Both the position numbers and the translations under genes were made by a program. The notes below the pieces were generated by a model that saw nothing but the letters and a program-made list of their open reading frames with translations, did no database searches and was not told where the DNA came from. A DNA stretch of 64,000 bases. Origin: Bradyrhizobium sp. 141. GTDB lineage: Bacteria > Pseudomonadota > Alphaproteobacteria > Rhizobiales > Xanthobacteraceae. Location of the stretch: contig NZ_JADPKR010000103.1 in assembly GCF_023074055.1 (NCBI RefSeq), positions 1 through 64,000 on the forward strand. Direction: 5' to 3'. Below are positions 52,522 to 61,542 of the stretch, in pieces (positions within the stretch are counted from its first letter, which is position 1; each line of letters begins with the position of its first letter).

Positions 52522-53115
52522 CTAGTGCTGCACCGCGCCCGGCAGCCCGTAGGCCTCCATCTGGGCCTGGACCTGCGAGATGTTGTGCCCGAGCACGACG
52601 ATGTCGTGGGTCTTGCCATCGACGTCCCGGACGTGGTCCCGCAGCAACGCTTCGGCCTTGAAGCCGAGGCTCTCGAACACCGCGATCGCCGCCTGCTGGT
52701 CGACGGTCATCTGGACCGAGAGTTTTTCAAGGCCGGCGCCAAGCGCGAGGGCAAAGGTCTCCTGCGATAGCGCCCGCCCGACCCCCTTCCCGCGCACATC
52801 GAGCGAGACCACCATGCGGATCTCGCCGACATGGGGTGACCAGGAGTGGGGATCGCGCACCAGCGTGCCGCAGCCGACGACCTTGCCGTCCCTGACCGCA
52901 AGCAGGCTCGAAATCGCACCACGCTCGATCTCCTTGACCCAGGCCGACAGCACCTTCGGCTCGCTGATGTTGCGCGGCAGAAACAACAAATCGTGGGTCG
53001 GCAGGCCCTTGCCGAAGGCGAGCACCGCGGCTTCATCGGCGGGCGCCATCAGGCGAATCTCGATATCGCCGGCGTCGGTCTTGACGTGACGCGGATAGGA
53101 ACGCTGTTCGCTCAT
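52522..53115 (-). CDS. GNAT family N-acetyltransferase
   Basis: A 197-residue GNAT acetyltransferase. The acetyl-CoA-binding motif is VVSLDVRGKGVGRALSQETF, and the beta4-beta5 region HVGEIRMVV and C-terminal FESLGFKAEALL are typical. Substrate unknown. Its ATG at 53115 overlaps the phaC stop by 4 bases (ATGA), so it is translated with the PHA synthase. A link to PHA metabolism is implied by coupling only. Confidence 0.9.
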   Translation of the reverse strand: MSEQRSYPRHVKTDAGDIEIRLMAPADEAAVLAFGKGLPTHDLLFLPRNISEPKVLSAWVKEIERGAISSLLAVRDGKVVGCGTLVRDPHSWSPHVGEIRMVVSLDVRGKGVGRALSQETFALALGAGLEKLSVQMTVDQQAAIAVFESLGFKAEALLRDHVRDVDGKTHDIVVLGHNISQVQAQMEAYGLPGAVQH

Positions 53116-54194
53116 GTCGATCTCTTTCCCAGCCAGGAATCCAGTTTTGGCCATAGCCGCTTCACGGCGTTGGCGCCCGCGACGAGCGAGACGTGACCGC
53201 CTTTCAGCATCACCTCTTCCTTGTCCGCAGATCCAATTTTCGCAATCAGGTGCTTGGCGGCCTCATACGGCACGATGTGATCGTGCTCGGCGACCGCATG
53301 CAGGATCGGCACCTTGATGTTTTCGAGCTTCGCGGCACGGCCGCCGACCGACATGGTGTCGTTGAACAGCTTGTTGTCCCACATCAGGTCCTTGGTGATG
53401 GTGCGGAAATATTCGCCGGCCAATGGCAGCGTGTCGGTCGCCCAGCGGTCGAACATGCGGTACGACTTGACGAACTCGTCGTTCCAGATGTTTTCCCACA
53501 GCTGGATCTGGCTCACCGTGCGCGAGGCCGGGCGCAGCATCTCGAACGAGGATAGGATCATCTCCGGCGGCACATTGCCGACGCTGTCGACGAGACGGTC
53601 AACATCGAAATAGCGGCGATCGGAGAAATTCGAGAACAGCTTCATCTCGCCGAAGTCAATCGGCGTGGTGAAGCAGATCAAATTCTTCATCGGCCCGTCC
53701 TTGTGGATCGCGCCGTACAGCAGCGACAGCACGCCGCCGAAGCAATAGCCGATGACGGAAACGTCCTGCTCGCCGGAATCCTGCTGCACCCGGCGGACGC
53801 AGTCCGGAATGAAGTCGAGGACATAGTCCTCCATCCGCAGGCTCTTCTCCTCCGGCCGCGGCGCGCTCCAGTCGAGCATATAGACGTCGTAACCGCGCTT
53901 GAGCAGGAACTCGATGAAGCTCTGCCCAGGAACGAGGTCGAGAATGTAGCCGCGGTTGGTGGTGGCCATCACGATCAGCACCGGCACACGATAGATCTCG
54001 TCCGACATCGGCCGGTAGTGATAGAGATTCATGGTGCCGCGCGAATGCAGCACGTCTTTCGGAGTCGAGCCGAGCGAAGGGCCCGAGGTCGAGAAATACT
54101 CAACGCCCTTGATGCTGCGCTGGATCGCGCGCTGCACCTCGCTCTGGATGCGCTCCGGGATAGATGCGAAATCGAGTCCCGTCGGCGCGTTCAT
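53112..54194 (-). CDS. phaC: Class III-type polyhydroxyalkanoate synthase
   Basis: A 360-residue PHA synthase, the length of class III/IV PhaC. The lipase-like box carries the catalytic cysteine, VIGYCFGGVLSLLY with C151; the aspartate is in VAEHDHIVPY and the histidine in KGGHVSLVAG. It polymerises (R)-3-hydroxyacyl-CoA at the granule surface. It starts at 54194, sharing 4 bases with the phaE stop. The short length, the cysteine box and the upstream PhaE-like gene support class III over class I. Confidence 0.94.
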   Translation of the reverse strand: MNAPTGLDFASIPERIQSEVQRAIQRSIKGVEYFSTSGPSLGSTPKDVLHSRGTMNLYHYRPMSDEIYRVPVLIVMATTNRGYILDLVPGQSFIEFLLKRGYDVYMLDWSAPRPEEKSLRMEDYVLDFIPDCVRRVQQDSGEQDVSVIGYCFGGVLSLLYGAIHKDGPMKNLICFTTPIDFGEMKLFSNFSDRRYFDVDRLVDSVGNVPPEMILSSFEMLRPASRTVSQIQLWENIWNDEFVKSYRMFDRWATDTLPLAGEYFRTITKDLMWDNKLFNDTMSVGGRAAKLENIKVPILHAVAEHDHIVPYEAAKHLIAKIGSADKEEVMLKGGHVSLVAGANAVKRLWPKLDSWLGKRST

Positions 54195-54574
54195 GTCTGC
54201 TCTCCGCCTTCGGAGGGCGGACGTTTCGTCCGTGGCGGCCGCGGCGCGCTGTCGAAGCCTTGCGAGATCCCCGAACTTGCAGCCATCTGGCTCAGCATCG
54301 ACTTCATCTCGCCGATCTGGGCTTCGATGGCCTGGAGCCGTTCCGCAAGGCCCGTGACCTGCTCCCGGCTCGGCAGGTTCATTGTGACGAGATATTTCTC
54401 CATGAGCTCGCCGAGCTGCTTCTGAGCACCTGCAGCAGCTCCGCCCGCACGGTTCATCGCCTGCGAAAATTCCGGCGAAGACATGGCCTGGTTGGCGAAG
54501 GAGTTGAACCCCTTCTCCATCTCGCCGACCATCTTCTGCCACATGGCAACGGGGTCGTTGGTCTTGTCGGTCAT
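54191..54574 (-). CDS. phaE: PhaE-like subunit of PHA synthase
   Basis: A 127-residue protein with the PhaE opening (DPVAMWQKMVGEMEKGFNSF) and a C-terminal coiled coil (EQVTGLAERLQAIEAQIGEM). Class III PhaE proteins are usually about 300 residues or more, so this is a much shortened form. The tail is basic and proline-rich. AGGAGG precedes the ATG at 54574. Overlap with phaC (ATGA) shows coupled synthesis, supporting a synthase-partner role. PhaR-type or unrelated short helical partner is the alternative. Confidence 0.8.
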   Translation of the reverse strand: MTDKTNDPVAMWQKMVGEMEKGFNSFANQAMSSPEFSQAMNRAGGAAAGAQKQLGELMEKYLVTMNLPSREQVTGLAERLQAIEAQIGEMKSMLSQMAASSGISQGFDSAPRPPRTKRPPSEGGEQT

Positions 54575-54739
54575 CGGCGTCCTCCTGAAATCGAGAGCTG
54601 CGATGCCCTTCTTTTCTCGCCATACCACACCGTTGCGCGGTGCCGGTCAACCGGCAAGCGCACCCGCCACTCGGCACGCCGCTTCTTTGCAGCGGGAAAT
54701 CGTGCGATACAGCGTCGATCAGCAGGAGGGATAGCGTCC

Positions 54740-55654
54740 GTGACCACCCATCAGCCGCCCCAGACCGTCAGCGCCAATGGCATCGACATCTGCTACGAGA
54801 TCTTTGGCAACGACAATGCCGAGCCGCTGCTGCTGATCATGGGTCTCGGGGCGCAGATGATCCACTGGGACGATGCGTTCTGCGAGCAGCTTGCCGCGCG
54901 CGGATTCCGCGTGATCCGCTTCGACAATCGCGACATCGGCAAGTCGAGCCATCTGACAGGCGGCAAGCGCCTGACGCCGCTCGAGCTGCTGAAACTTCGC
55001 TTCCTCAGGATTCCCGTGGCGGCCACCTACAAGCTGATCGACATGGCCAAGGACACAGTCGGTCTGATGGACGCGCTCGGCATCAAGTCGGCGCATCTGG
55101 TCGGGGCGTCCATGGGCGGCATGATCGCGCAGGAGGTGACGCTGTCGTTTCCCGGGCGCGTGCGCTCGCTGACCTCGATCATGTCGACGACGGGCAATCC
55201 GCGCATCCCGCCCCCGTCGCGCGAGGCCGCCGCGATGCTGATGGCGCCGCCGCCGCGCAGCAAGGAGGAGTTCATGGTCCGTTACGGCCAGACCTGGAAC
55301 GTGCTGCGCGCCGGGCATTTTCCCGAGGAGGAAGCGCTGGACCCCGGTCGTGCCGAGCGTGTGTTCGCCCGCGGGCTCAATCCGGCCGGCGTCGGCCGGC
55401 AGCTCCGGGCCGTGCTCGCGTCGGGCAGCCGCAAGGAACGGCTGCATGCCGTCAAGACGCCGACGCTGGTGATCCACGGCACCGTCGATCCCCTGGTCCG
55501 TCCCGAGGGCGGAAAGGACACGGCAGAGTCAGTTCCGGGCGCCAAGCTCCTGATGATCGAAGGTATGGGCCACGCGCTGCCGATGCGGTTCTGGCCGGAG
55601 ATCATCGGCGCGATCGACAAGCACGCGCATGGCGCGGCGGCGCAGGCAGCGTAG
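54740..55654 (+). CDS. Alpha/beta hydrolase
   Basis: A 304-residue alpha/beta hydrolase of the epoxide hydrolase/dehalogenase-like or proline-iminopeptidase-like clan. The nucleophile elbow is VGASMGGMIAQE, the aspartate is in IHGTVDPLVRPEGG and the histidine in GMGHALPMRFW. GTG at 54740 is the start, with CAGGAGGG 9 bases upstream; longer in-frame extensions run through the divergent phaE gene. Reaction unknown. It is divergent from phaE, and the spacer (54575-54739) holds TGCGATGC-like elements that resemble those before the phasin. Confidence 0.9.
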   Translation: MTTHQPPQTVSANGIDICYEIFGNDNAEPLLLIMGLGAQMIHWDDAFCEQLAARGFRVIRFDNRDIGKSSHLTGGKRLTPLELLKLRFLRIPVAATYKLIDMAKDTVGLMDALGIKSAHLVGASMGGMIAQEVTLSFPGRVRSLTSIMSTTGNPRIPPPSREAAAMLMAPPPRSKEEFMVRYGQTWNVLRAGHFPEEEALDPGRAERVFARGLNPAGVGRQLRAVLASGSRKERLHAVKTPTLVIHGTVDPLVRPEGGKDTAESVPGAKLLMIEGMGHALPMRFWPEIIGAIDKHAHGAAAQAA

Positions 55655-55772
55655 ACCGCAGGTCTCCTTACGGTGACCATGTGAGCAGCCGGTTACTCCT
55701 TAACGAAAGCCGGCACGGAAGCTATACAGGCCTTCCTCAATCGCAAAGAGGCTGCGGCCTCGCGGAGCTCAC

Positions 55773-56236
55773 ATGCATTCCATCGTCCGGCCGGGCGCCA
55801 TGATCGTTGCTGCCATCCTCATGCTCTCGCTGGCCAATGGCCCCGCGATGGCCGGCGGCGCGCAAGAGGAAGCCAATCGCAAGACCGTGCTCGACTTCTA
55901 CGAGAAAGGCCTCAATCAGAAGGACGCCGATGCGGCTCTCGCCCATGTCGGCAATCGATATGTCCAGCACAATCCGAACGCGGCCGACGGTCCGGACGGC
56001 TTCCGAAAGTTCATCGGCTTCCTGCGCGAGAAATTCCCGAACTCACACAGCGAGATCAAGCGCAGCTTCGTGGACGGCGACTACGTCATCCTGCACTTCA
56101 CGCGGTTCGCGAGCCCGGCAGCAAGGGGCGCGCGATCGTGGATATCTTCAAGCTGGAAGGCGGCAAGATCGTCGAGCACTGGGACGTCGTTCAGGACATT
56201 CCCGAGACGCCCGCGAACAGCAACACGATGTTCTAG
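55773..56236 (+). pseudogene. NTF2-like/SnoaL-like protein, frameshifted
   Basis: A secreted nuclear-transport-factor-2-like protein broken by a one-base shift. A Sec signal (MHSIVRPGAMIVAAILMLSL, AMA near 26) precedes TVLDFYEKGLNQKDADAALA and RYVQHNPNAADGPDG in frame 1. After HFTRF, near 56108, the family continues in another frame: REPGSKGRAIVDIFKLEGG, then GKIVEHWDVVQDIPE, ending at a TAG at 56234-56236. In the original frame the C terminus becomes serine- and arginine-rich and ends at 56243. Loss of one C in a TTCC run would explain it. A sequencing error or a programmed shift cannot be excluded. Confidence 0.85.
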
Positions 56237-56239
56237 CTC

Positions 56240-56337
56240 GTAGGGTGGGCAAAGGCGCGCTCTTCCCGCCGCCGTGCCCACCACACATCCGCAAAATCGA
56301 TGAAAATGGTGGGCACGCTTCGCTTTGCCCACCCTAC
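56240..56337. repeat. Intergenic palindromic repeat, family D
   Basis: GTAGGGTGGGCAAAGGCGCG at the left is mirrored by CGCTTTGCCCACCCTAC at the right; CCGTGCCCACC and GGTGGGCACG pair inside. Sister of the copy at 12138-12215. It starts 4 bases after the restored end of the NTF2-like gene. Confidence 0.9.
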
Positions 56338-56390
56338 AATTCCGGTCCTAAGGATGCGCAGCGCGGATCAAGCGCGACGCAAAAATCGGC

Positions 56391-57065
56391 CTAGCGCTTC
56401 CTCGCGATCCAGATCACGTGGCGCGCGCCGCCACCTCTGCCGGTCGCGCGGACATTGACTTCGTTGACCTCGAAGCCGGCGGTCGTGAGACGGCGCGAAA
56501 ATTTCGGATGCGGCCCGGACGACCAGATGGCGAGCACTCCGCCCCGCCGTAGCGCGGTGTGAGCGATCCTCAGCCCCGCGGCATCGTACAAGGCGTCATT
56601 GCCCTTGCGGGTGAGTCCTTCCGGACCATTATCGACGTCGAGCAGGATCGCGTCGAAGCTGAGCGGATGTCGCTCGATCAACTGCGCAACATCCATCTCG
56701 TGGATTTCAACGCGGGGGTCACTGAGACTGTCGCCGAAAATCTCGGCCATAGGACCGCGAGCCCATGCCACCACGGCCGGGACCAGCTCAGCCACCATGA
56801 TATTCGCCTTGGCGCCGAGCACGGTGAGTGCCGCACGCAGCGTAAAGCCCATGCCGAGGCCGCCGATCAGGACGACGGGTTTTGCGACCTTCTCAATTTG
56901 CTTCGCCGCGAGCGTTGCAAGCGCGACTTCCGAGCCCGACAGGCGGTTGTTCATCAGCTCGTTGGTGCCGAGCTTGATGGAAAACTCCTTGCCCCGCCGC
57001 ATCAGGCGGAGCTCTTCGTCGGAGCCGGGGATTTTGGCGGTATCGATCTTTTCCCAGGGAATCAT
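56391..57065 (-). CDS. Spermidine synthase-like SAM-dependent protein
   Basis: A 224-residue class I SAM-binding protein of the spermidine synthase-like family. The nucleotide loop is VLIGGLGMGFTLRAAL near 66-80, followed by the acidic ribose contact in VAELVPAVVAWARG and the strand AILLDVDNGPEGLTR. It lacks the N-terminal beta-hairpin domain of true spermidine synthases, so polyamine formation is not assured. The unit is a single gene between repeats D and F. Confidence 0.82.
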   Translation of the reverse strand: MIPWEKIDTAKIPGSDEELRLMRRGKEFSIKLGTNELMNNRLSGSEVALATLAAKQIEKVAKPVVLIGGLGMGFTLRAALTVLGAKANIMVAELVPAVVAWARGPMAEIFGDSLSDPRVEIHEMDVAQLIERHPLSFDAILLDVDNGPEGLTRKGNDALYDAAGLRIAHTALRRGGVLAIWSSGPHPKFSRRLTTAGFEVNEVNVRATGRGGGARHVIWIARKR

Positions 57066-57090
57066 GCCAGACGTTTAGCACGAATAATTC

Positions 57091-57160
57091 GTAGCCCGGG
57101 TGAGCGAAGCGATACCCGGGACCGCGAATTCCCGGATGTCGCTTCGCTCATCCGGGCTAC
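57091..57160. repeat. Intergenic palindromic repeat, family F
   Basis: GTAGCCCGGGTGAGCGAAGC at the left is mirrored by GCTTCGCTCATCCGGGCTAC at the right, with a CCCGGGA-CGCGAATT-CCCGG centre. It separates the CYP102 gene from the spermidine-synthase-like gene on the same strand. Only one copy is present here. Confidence 0.88.
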
Positions 57161-57175
57161 AAGAATGAGCTTCGG

Positions 57176-60100
57176 CTACCCGCCCGCCCAGACGTCGAGC
57201 ACGTAGCGGTTCTTCGTCCCCATCTCCTCGATCCAGCGTGCGCTTGCGGCCGCGTCGTTGCCGTTCTTCTCGCGGTGGATCGCGACCAGCGCCGCCTTCA
57301 CGTCGGGCTCCATCTTCCCGCCGTCGCCGCAGACATAGATGATCGCGCCCTGCTCGATTAGCGGCCACACCTCGTCCTTCTGCGCGGCGAGGACATGCTG
57401 CACATAGGTCTTCGGTCCATCCGCGCGCGAGAACGCCGTGAACAGCTCGGTGATGCCGCTTGCCGCCAGTGCCTTCAGCTCGTCCGCATAGAGAAAATCC
57501 TGATCGGGGTGGCGGCAGCCGAAGAACAACATGGATGGCCCGAGCGTCGCGCCCTTCGCCTTGCGCGCGGCGCGTTCCTGGAGAAAGCCGCGGAACGGCG
57601 CGAGGCCCGTGCCCGGGCCGATCATGATGATCGGCACCGAGGGATCGTCCGGGAGCCGGAAGCCGGCCTTGGTCTCACGCACGGTGGCGTAGATCGCATC
57701 GCCGGTGCGCCGGTTGGCGAGATAGTTCGAGCAGATGCCCTTGTAGGTGCCGCGCCCGGACGCAGCCGGCCCTTCGACCACGCCGACCGTGATGCTGCAA
57801 TGCGCCGGGTCGACCGACGGCGAGGACGAGATCGAGTAATAGCGCGGCGCCAGCAGCGAGAGCATTTCCAGATAGACATGGAACGGCAATTCGCAGGCCG
57901 GATATTCGAGCAGCAGATCGAACACCGATTTGCGCCTGGCCAGGATCTCGCTGCGATAGCGCTCGAGTGGCTCGCCCTCCTCGCCGACGAAGGCCAGCAG
58001 CTTCGGCTTGGTGACGGGGCAGCGGGTGTGCTCGGCCATGATCTGGATCTGCTTCCGTGTCGCGACCTGCTGCAGCTCGACGAACTCGCTGAGCAGGCGG
58101 CCGACCGACACGGCGTCCCCGACCGGCAATTGCGCGCGGCGCCCTTCGGCGACCTGAAGCCTGATCTGATCGGCCGGCAGGAAGCCGAAGCGGCGGGCCA
58201 CCGAATCCACCAGCGTCGGATCATTGCGCGGGACGACGCTGAGGTGATCGCCGACGCGGTAGCTGACGTTGGACGGCAGCTGCACCTCGATATGACGCGT
58301 CGAGCGCTCCGACGGATTTTGGCCGTTCCTGTTCTGAAGCTCGTCATTGACCAGCACCTTCATCGCCACGGCGCCGCCCTGGGCCACGATGGTGTTGACG
58401 GCGGTCACCGCGACCGGCTCGATCGCGTAGAGCGGGTCGTCCTCCGCGGTGCGGGTGAAATTCCAGTCGATGCCGAATTCCTTGGTCGCGACCTGGGCGG
58501 CAGCCGGGAACCATTTCTGGAACTGGCCGTCGAGATCGCTGCGCGCATCGCCCTCGCCGCGCGGATAGACCGCGCGCGCACCGTGAGCCGACAATTGTTC
58601 GTCGATCAAGCGCGGCACAGATTGATAGGTCGCAGCCCAGTCGCTATTGCCGCAGCCGAACACGGCGTAGCGGACATTGGCAAAGGCATCCTTCGGCAGA
58701 TCGCTGCCGAGCCATTTGACGAACTGCGTCGCATTGTCCGGCGGTGCCCCGTTATAGGAGGCGCAGATGATCAGCACGCCGCCCTCCTGCGGCAGGTTGC
58801 CGACGTAATCGTCGAGCGGTCCGAGATGCACGGCAAAGCCGTTGATCTCGGCAAGGTCCGCCATGCGTGTCGCGAGTTCCTCGGCGGTGCCGAGATTGGA
58901 GCCGTAGAGCACCAGCATCGGCGTGTTGTGGCCGAGCCGGGCCGTCGGCTGGCGCGGCGCCTTCGGCGCCGAACTGGCAGCCCCGACAGGCCCGCCATAG
59001 GCGCCGCGCTCGCGATCGGCGCGGGGGCGCACCTTGATCTTGAAGCCTTCCGGCTTCATCGTCAGGGTTTCCTTCAGGTGCATCTGGTAGCGCTGGTGGT
59101 CGATCAGCTTGAAGCGCTGCAGGATCATGCCGAGCGCGAGCGCGGCCTCGTGCATGGCAAAGCCCCGGCCGATGCAGGCGCGCTGGCCGTTGCCGAACGG
59201 CTTCCAGGCGTTGATCGGCCGTTTGGCCTCCGCCTCACGGCTGAAATTCTCGGGATCGAACGCATCCGGATTCGGGCCCCAGACGGAGGGATCGCGATGC
59301 AGCGCGGTCACCAGGATGGTGGTGAAGGTGCCTTTCCGGAGCTTGTATTTGCCGCCGCCGATGGTCTCGTCGCTCAGCGGCGAGATGCCGTAGGCCGGCG
59401 CCGGCGGCCACAGCCGCAGTGCCTCTTTCAGGATCTGCGTGATGTAGCTGAGCTGCGTCACCTGCTGATAGGTCGGCTTGGCGTTGACGTCGGGGCCGAA
59501 GACGCGGTCGACCTCGTCATAGGCCTTCTTGAGAATCTCCGGGTGCTTGAGCAGCGCATAGAGCGTGTAGGACAGCAGGCCGCTTGTGGTCTCGTGACCC
59601 GCGATCAGGAACGTGTTGATCTGGTAGCGGATATTGACGTCGTCGAGCTGCTCGCCGGTCGAGCGGTCGACGCCGGTCATCATCGCGGCGAGCATGTCCT
59701 TCTTGTCGTCGCTTCCTTCTGCGCCCTTCCGCCGCTCGGCGATGATCTCGTCGACCATCTTGTTCATGAAAGCGACGTCTTCAGCCATCGTCTTGCGCCG
59801 CTTCTGCATCCAAAACTGCTCGAGCGGCAGGCCGCGGGTCATCATGATGGTTTCGAGCGAGCGCACCAGCGACTCGACAAAGGGGTGGTAGTCGCGGCGG
59901 TAGAACGAATTGAAGCGATACTCGAAGCCACACAGGCCGATGGTGTCGAGTGTCAGCGCGGTCATGTCGTGGACGACGTCGATCTCCTCGTCGGCGTTGA
60001 GCCGCTCCCATTTGTTGACGAGCTGCTCGGCGATATCGACCATGCTCGGGTGATAGGATTGCATGGCGCGGTTGCCGAAGGGCTGAAGCAGGATGTTGTG

Positions 60101-60412
60101 CGCCTTGCTCCAGTTCGGCTCCCTGGTGTCCGCGGTGAACAGGCCGTCACCACCGACCGCGCGCACGCGCCGCAACGCCCCGCGCACCGTCTTGTCGAAG
60201 CGCTTCTCGTCGGAGAGCTCGTCGACGAGATCGTGGCCGGAGACGACGACGATCGGCGAACCCATCATGTCGAGCCAGAAGATCGGGCCCAGCTCCTTGG
60301 CAAGTCGCGTCAGGTGCTGCACCGGCGCAGCCGAGTCCAGCGACAGCATGTTGCCGACGACCGGCTTGGTCGGCGGATGCGGGATCGGATCCAGACGGTT
60401 CTTCGATGACAT
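57176..60412 (-). CDS. CYP102-type P450/NADPH-P450 reductase fusion
   Basis: A 1078-residue self-sufficient fatty-acid monooxygenase of the P450BM3 type. Residues 1-465 are the haem domain: AGHETT at 271-276, ExxR at 330-333 and FGNGQRACIG with thiolate C413. A linker leads to the FMN domain (VLYGSNLGTAEE at 501-512), then the FAD domain (RYYSISSSP) and NADP domain (IGPGTGLAPFRGFLQER), ending DVWAGG with the FAD-stacking tryptophan. Against the P450BM3 sequence the carboxylate-binding R47/Y51 are S52/V56 and F87 is V86. It follows the epoxide hydrolase gene beyond repeat C; GGGGAAG precedes the ATG. Confidence 0.95.
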   Translation of the reverse strand: MSSKNRLDPIPHPPTKPVVGNMLSLDSAAPVQHLTRLAKELGPIFWLDMMGSPIVVVSGHDLVDELSDEKRFDKTVRGALRRVRAVGGDGLFTADTREPNWSKAHNILLQPFGNRAMQSYHPSMVDIAEQLVNKWERLNADEEIDVVHDMTALTLDTIGLCGFEYRFNSFYRRDYHPFVESLVRSLETIMMTRGLPLEQFWMQKRRKTMAEDVAFMNKMVDEIIAERRKGAEGSDDKKDMLAAMMTGVDRSTGEQLDDVNIRYQINTFLIAGHETTSGLLSYTLYALLKHPEILKKAYDEVDRVFGPDVNAKPTYQQVTQLSYITQILKEALRLWPPAPAYGISPLSDETIGGGKYKLRKGTFTTILVTALHRDPSVWGPNPDAFDPENFSREAEAKRPINAWKPFGNGQRACIGRGFAMHEAALALGMILQRFKLIDHQRYQMHLKETLTMKPEGFKIKVRPRADRERGAYGGPVGAASSAPKAPRQPTARLGHNTPMLVLYGSNLGTAEELATRMADLAEINGFAVHLGPLDDYVGNLPQEGGVLIICASYNGAPPDNATQFVKWLGSDLPKDAFANVRYAVFGCGNSDWAATYQSVPRLIDEQLSAHGARAVYPRGEGDARSDLDGQFQKWFPAAAQVATKEFGIDWNFTRTAEDDPLYAIEPVAVTAVNTIVAQGGAVAMKVLVNDELQNRNGQNPSERSTRHIEVQLPSNVSYRVGDHLSVVPRNDPTLVDSVARRFGFLPADQIRLQVAEGRRAQLPVGDAVSVGRLLSEFVELQQVATRKQIQIMAEHTRCPVTKPKLLAFVGEEGEPLERYRSEILARRKSVFDLLLEYPACELPFHVYLEMLSLLAPRYYSISSSPSVDPAHCSITVGVVEGPAASGRGTYKGICSNYLANRRTGDAIYATVRETKAGFRLPDDPSVPIIMIGPGTGLAPFRGFLQERAARKAKGATLGPSMLFFGCRHPDQDFLYADELKALAASGITELFTAFSRADGPKTYVQHVLAAQKDEVWPLIEQGAIIYVCGDGGKMEPDVKAALVAIHREKNGNDAAASARWIEEMGTKNRYVLDVWAGG

Positions 60413-60446
60413 TAAATGCGCTTCCCCCTGCCTCGGTATTCAACGT

Positions 60447-60534
60447 CGTCATTGCGAGCGACGCGAAGCAATCCAGAAATGTATCCGCGGTGACACATCT
60501 GGATTGCTTCGTCGTTTCGCTCCTCGCAATGACG
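60447..60534. repeat. Intergenic palindromic repeat, family C
   Basis: CGTCATTGCGAGCGACGCG at the left mirrors CGCTCCTCGCAATGACG at the right, around GAAGCAATCC and GGATTGCTTC. It lies between the epoxide hydrolase and CYP102 genes, so a read-through transcript would carry a long hairpin here. Confidence 0.9.
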
Positions 60535-60536
60535 AG

Positions 60537-61532
60537 CTACCCAAACCGCCTTCTACGCCATTCGATCAGCTTGGCGCTGACCTCCTCCGGCTTCTCCTGC
60601 TGCGTCCAATGGCCGCTATCGCGGACCAGATATTTTTCGAGGTCGGGGATCAGCTTGTCCATGCCATCGGCGGAAGACGGCGGCAACACCGCGTCGTTCT
60701 CGGCCATGATCATCAGCGACGGCACGTGCACCGTATGATCGAGCCCTTCGGCGCGCGTCCAGTTGCGCGACATGTTGCGGTACCAGTTGATGCCGCCGGT
60801 GAAGCCGGTCCGTGTGAAGTTGTCGACGAACACCTTCTTCTCTTCCGGCGAAAGGATCGGCGTACGCGGATCGTGCTTCGCGTCATAGGCTGCAATCATT
60901 TGCGGAAATGCCAGATTGACCCGCGGCGAAGCGCCGACGCCGGCAACCACTTCCTCTGCCGGCGCATCGGGCGGACGCGGCGCCGGCTTGCGCATGAACG
61001 CATCAAAAGTCTGTTCGACGCGACTGCCGAAAATCCTGTCGGGCTCGCGCGCCGGGTCCTGGAACTGCACGATGTACATCTTGTCACCGAAGCGCGCGCG
61101 CAGGAGCTCGATCGGATCGGCCCAGGCGCGGTTGGTGTGAGGCGTGTTGATGCCGACCACCCCCGCAACCCGCTCGATGTGCCGCAACGGCATCTGCCAG
61201 ACGATGAAGCCGCCCCAGTCGTGACCGACGAAGATCGCCTTGTCGATATTCAGATGGTCGAGGAGCCCGACGAGGTCGCCGGTCAGGTGCTCGATGTCGT
61301 AGTCCTCGACCGGCTCGGGCCGGTCGGTTGCGCCATAGCCGCGCTGGTCGGGCGCGATCACCCGAATGCCGGCTTCGCTCAATGCCTTGATCTGGTGACG
61401 CCAGGAGAAGGCAAGCTCGGGCCAGCCGTGGCACAGCACGATCGGCGGCTTGTCGCTGACCGGGCCCGCCTCGTAATAGCCCATGCGGATTCCGTTCGTC
61501 TGCGCGAATTGGAGCGGCGGCATCTCAATCAT
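60537..61532 (-). CDS. Epoxide hydrolase (alpha/beta hydrolase)
   Basis: A 331-residue epoxide hydrolase of the soluble type. The nucleophile is D105 in VGHDWGG (aspartate, not serine), the oxyanion motif is CHGWPE at 34-39, and RGYGATDRP is the family strand. The histidine is in DSGHWTQQEKPEE and the acid in MAENDAVLPP. It converts epoxides to diols. ATG at 61532 has AGGAAC 8 bases upstream and lies 10 bases after the WS/DGAT stop. Placement before CYP102, which can epoxidise unsaturated fatty acids, suggests joint action. Confidence 0.93.
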   Translation of the reverse strand: MIEMPPLQFAQTNGIRMGYYEAGPVSDKPPIVLCHGWPELAFSWRHQIKALSEAGIRVIAPDQRGYGATDRPEPVEDYDIEHLTGDLVGLLDHLNIDKAIFVGHDWGGFIVWQMPLRHIERVAGVVGINTPHTNRAWADPIELLRARFGDKMYIVQFQDPAREPDRIFGSRVEQTFDAFMRKPAPRPPDAPAEEVVAGVGASPRVNLAFPQMIAAYDAKHDPRTPILSPEEKKVFVDNFTRTGFTGGINWYRNMSRNWTRAEGLDHTVHVPSLMIMAENDAVLPPSSADGMDKLIPDLEKYLVRDSGHWTQQEKPEEVSAKLIEWRRRRFG

Positions 61533-61542
61533 TGACACGTTC

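Noticed and set aside
57395..60409. A 1004-codon open frame opposite the CYP102 gene
   Set aside because: It lies fully antisense to a clearly conserved five-motif fusion enzyme. Its translation is rich in Arg, Asp, His and Gly with no recognisable domain, as expected for a shadow frame in high-GC DNA.
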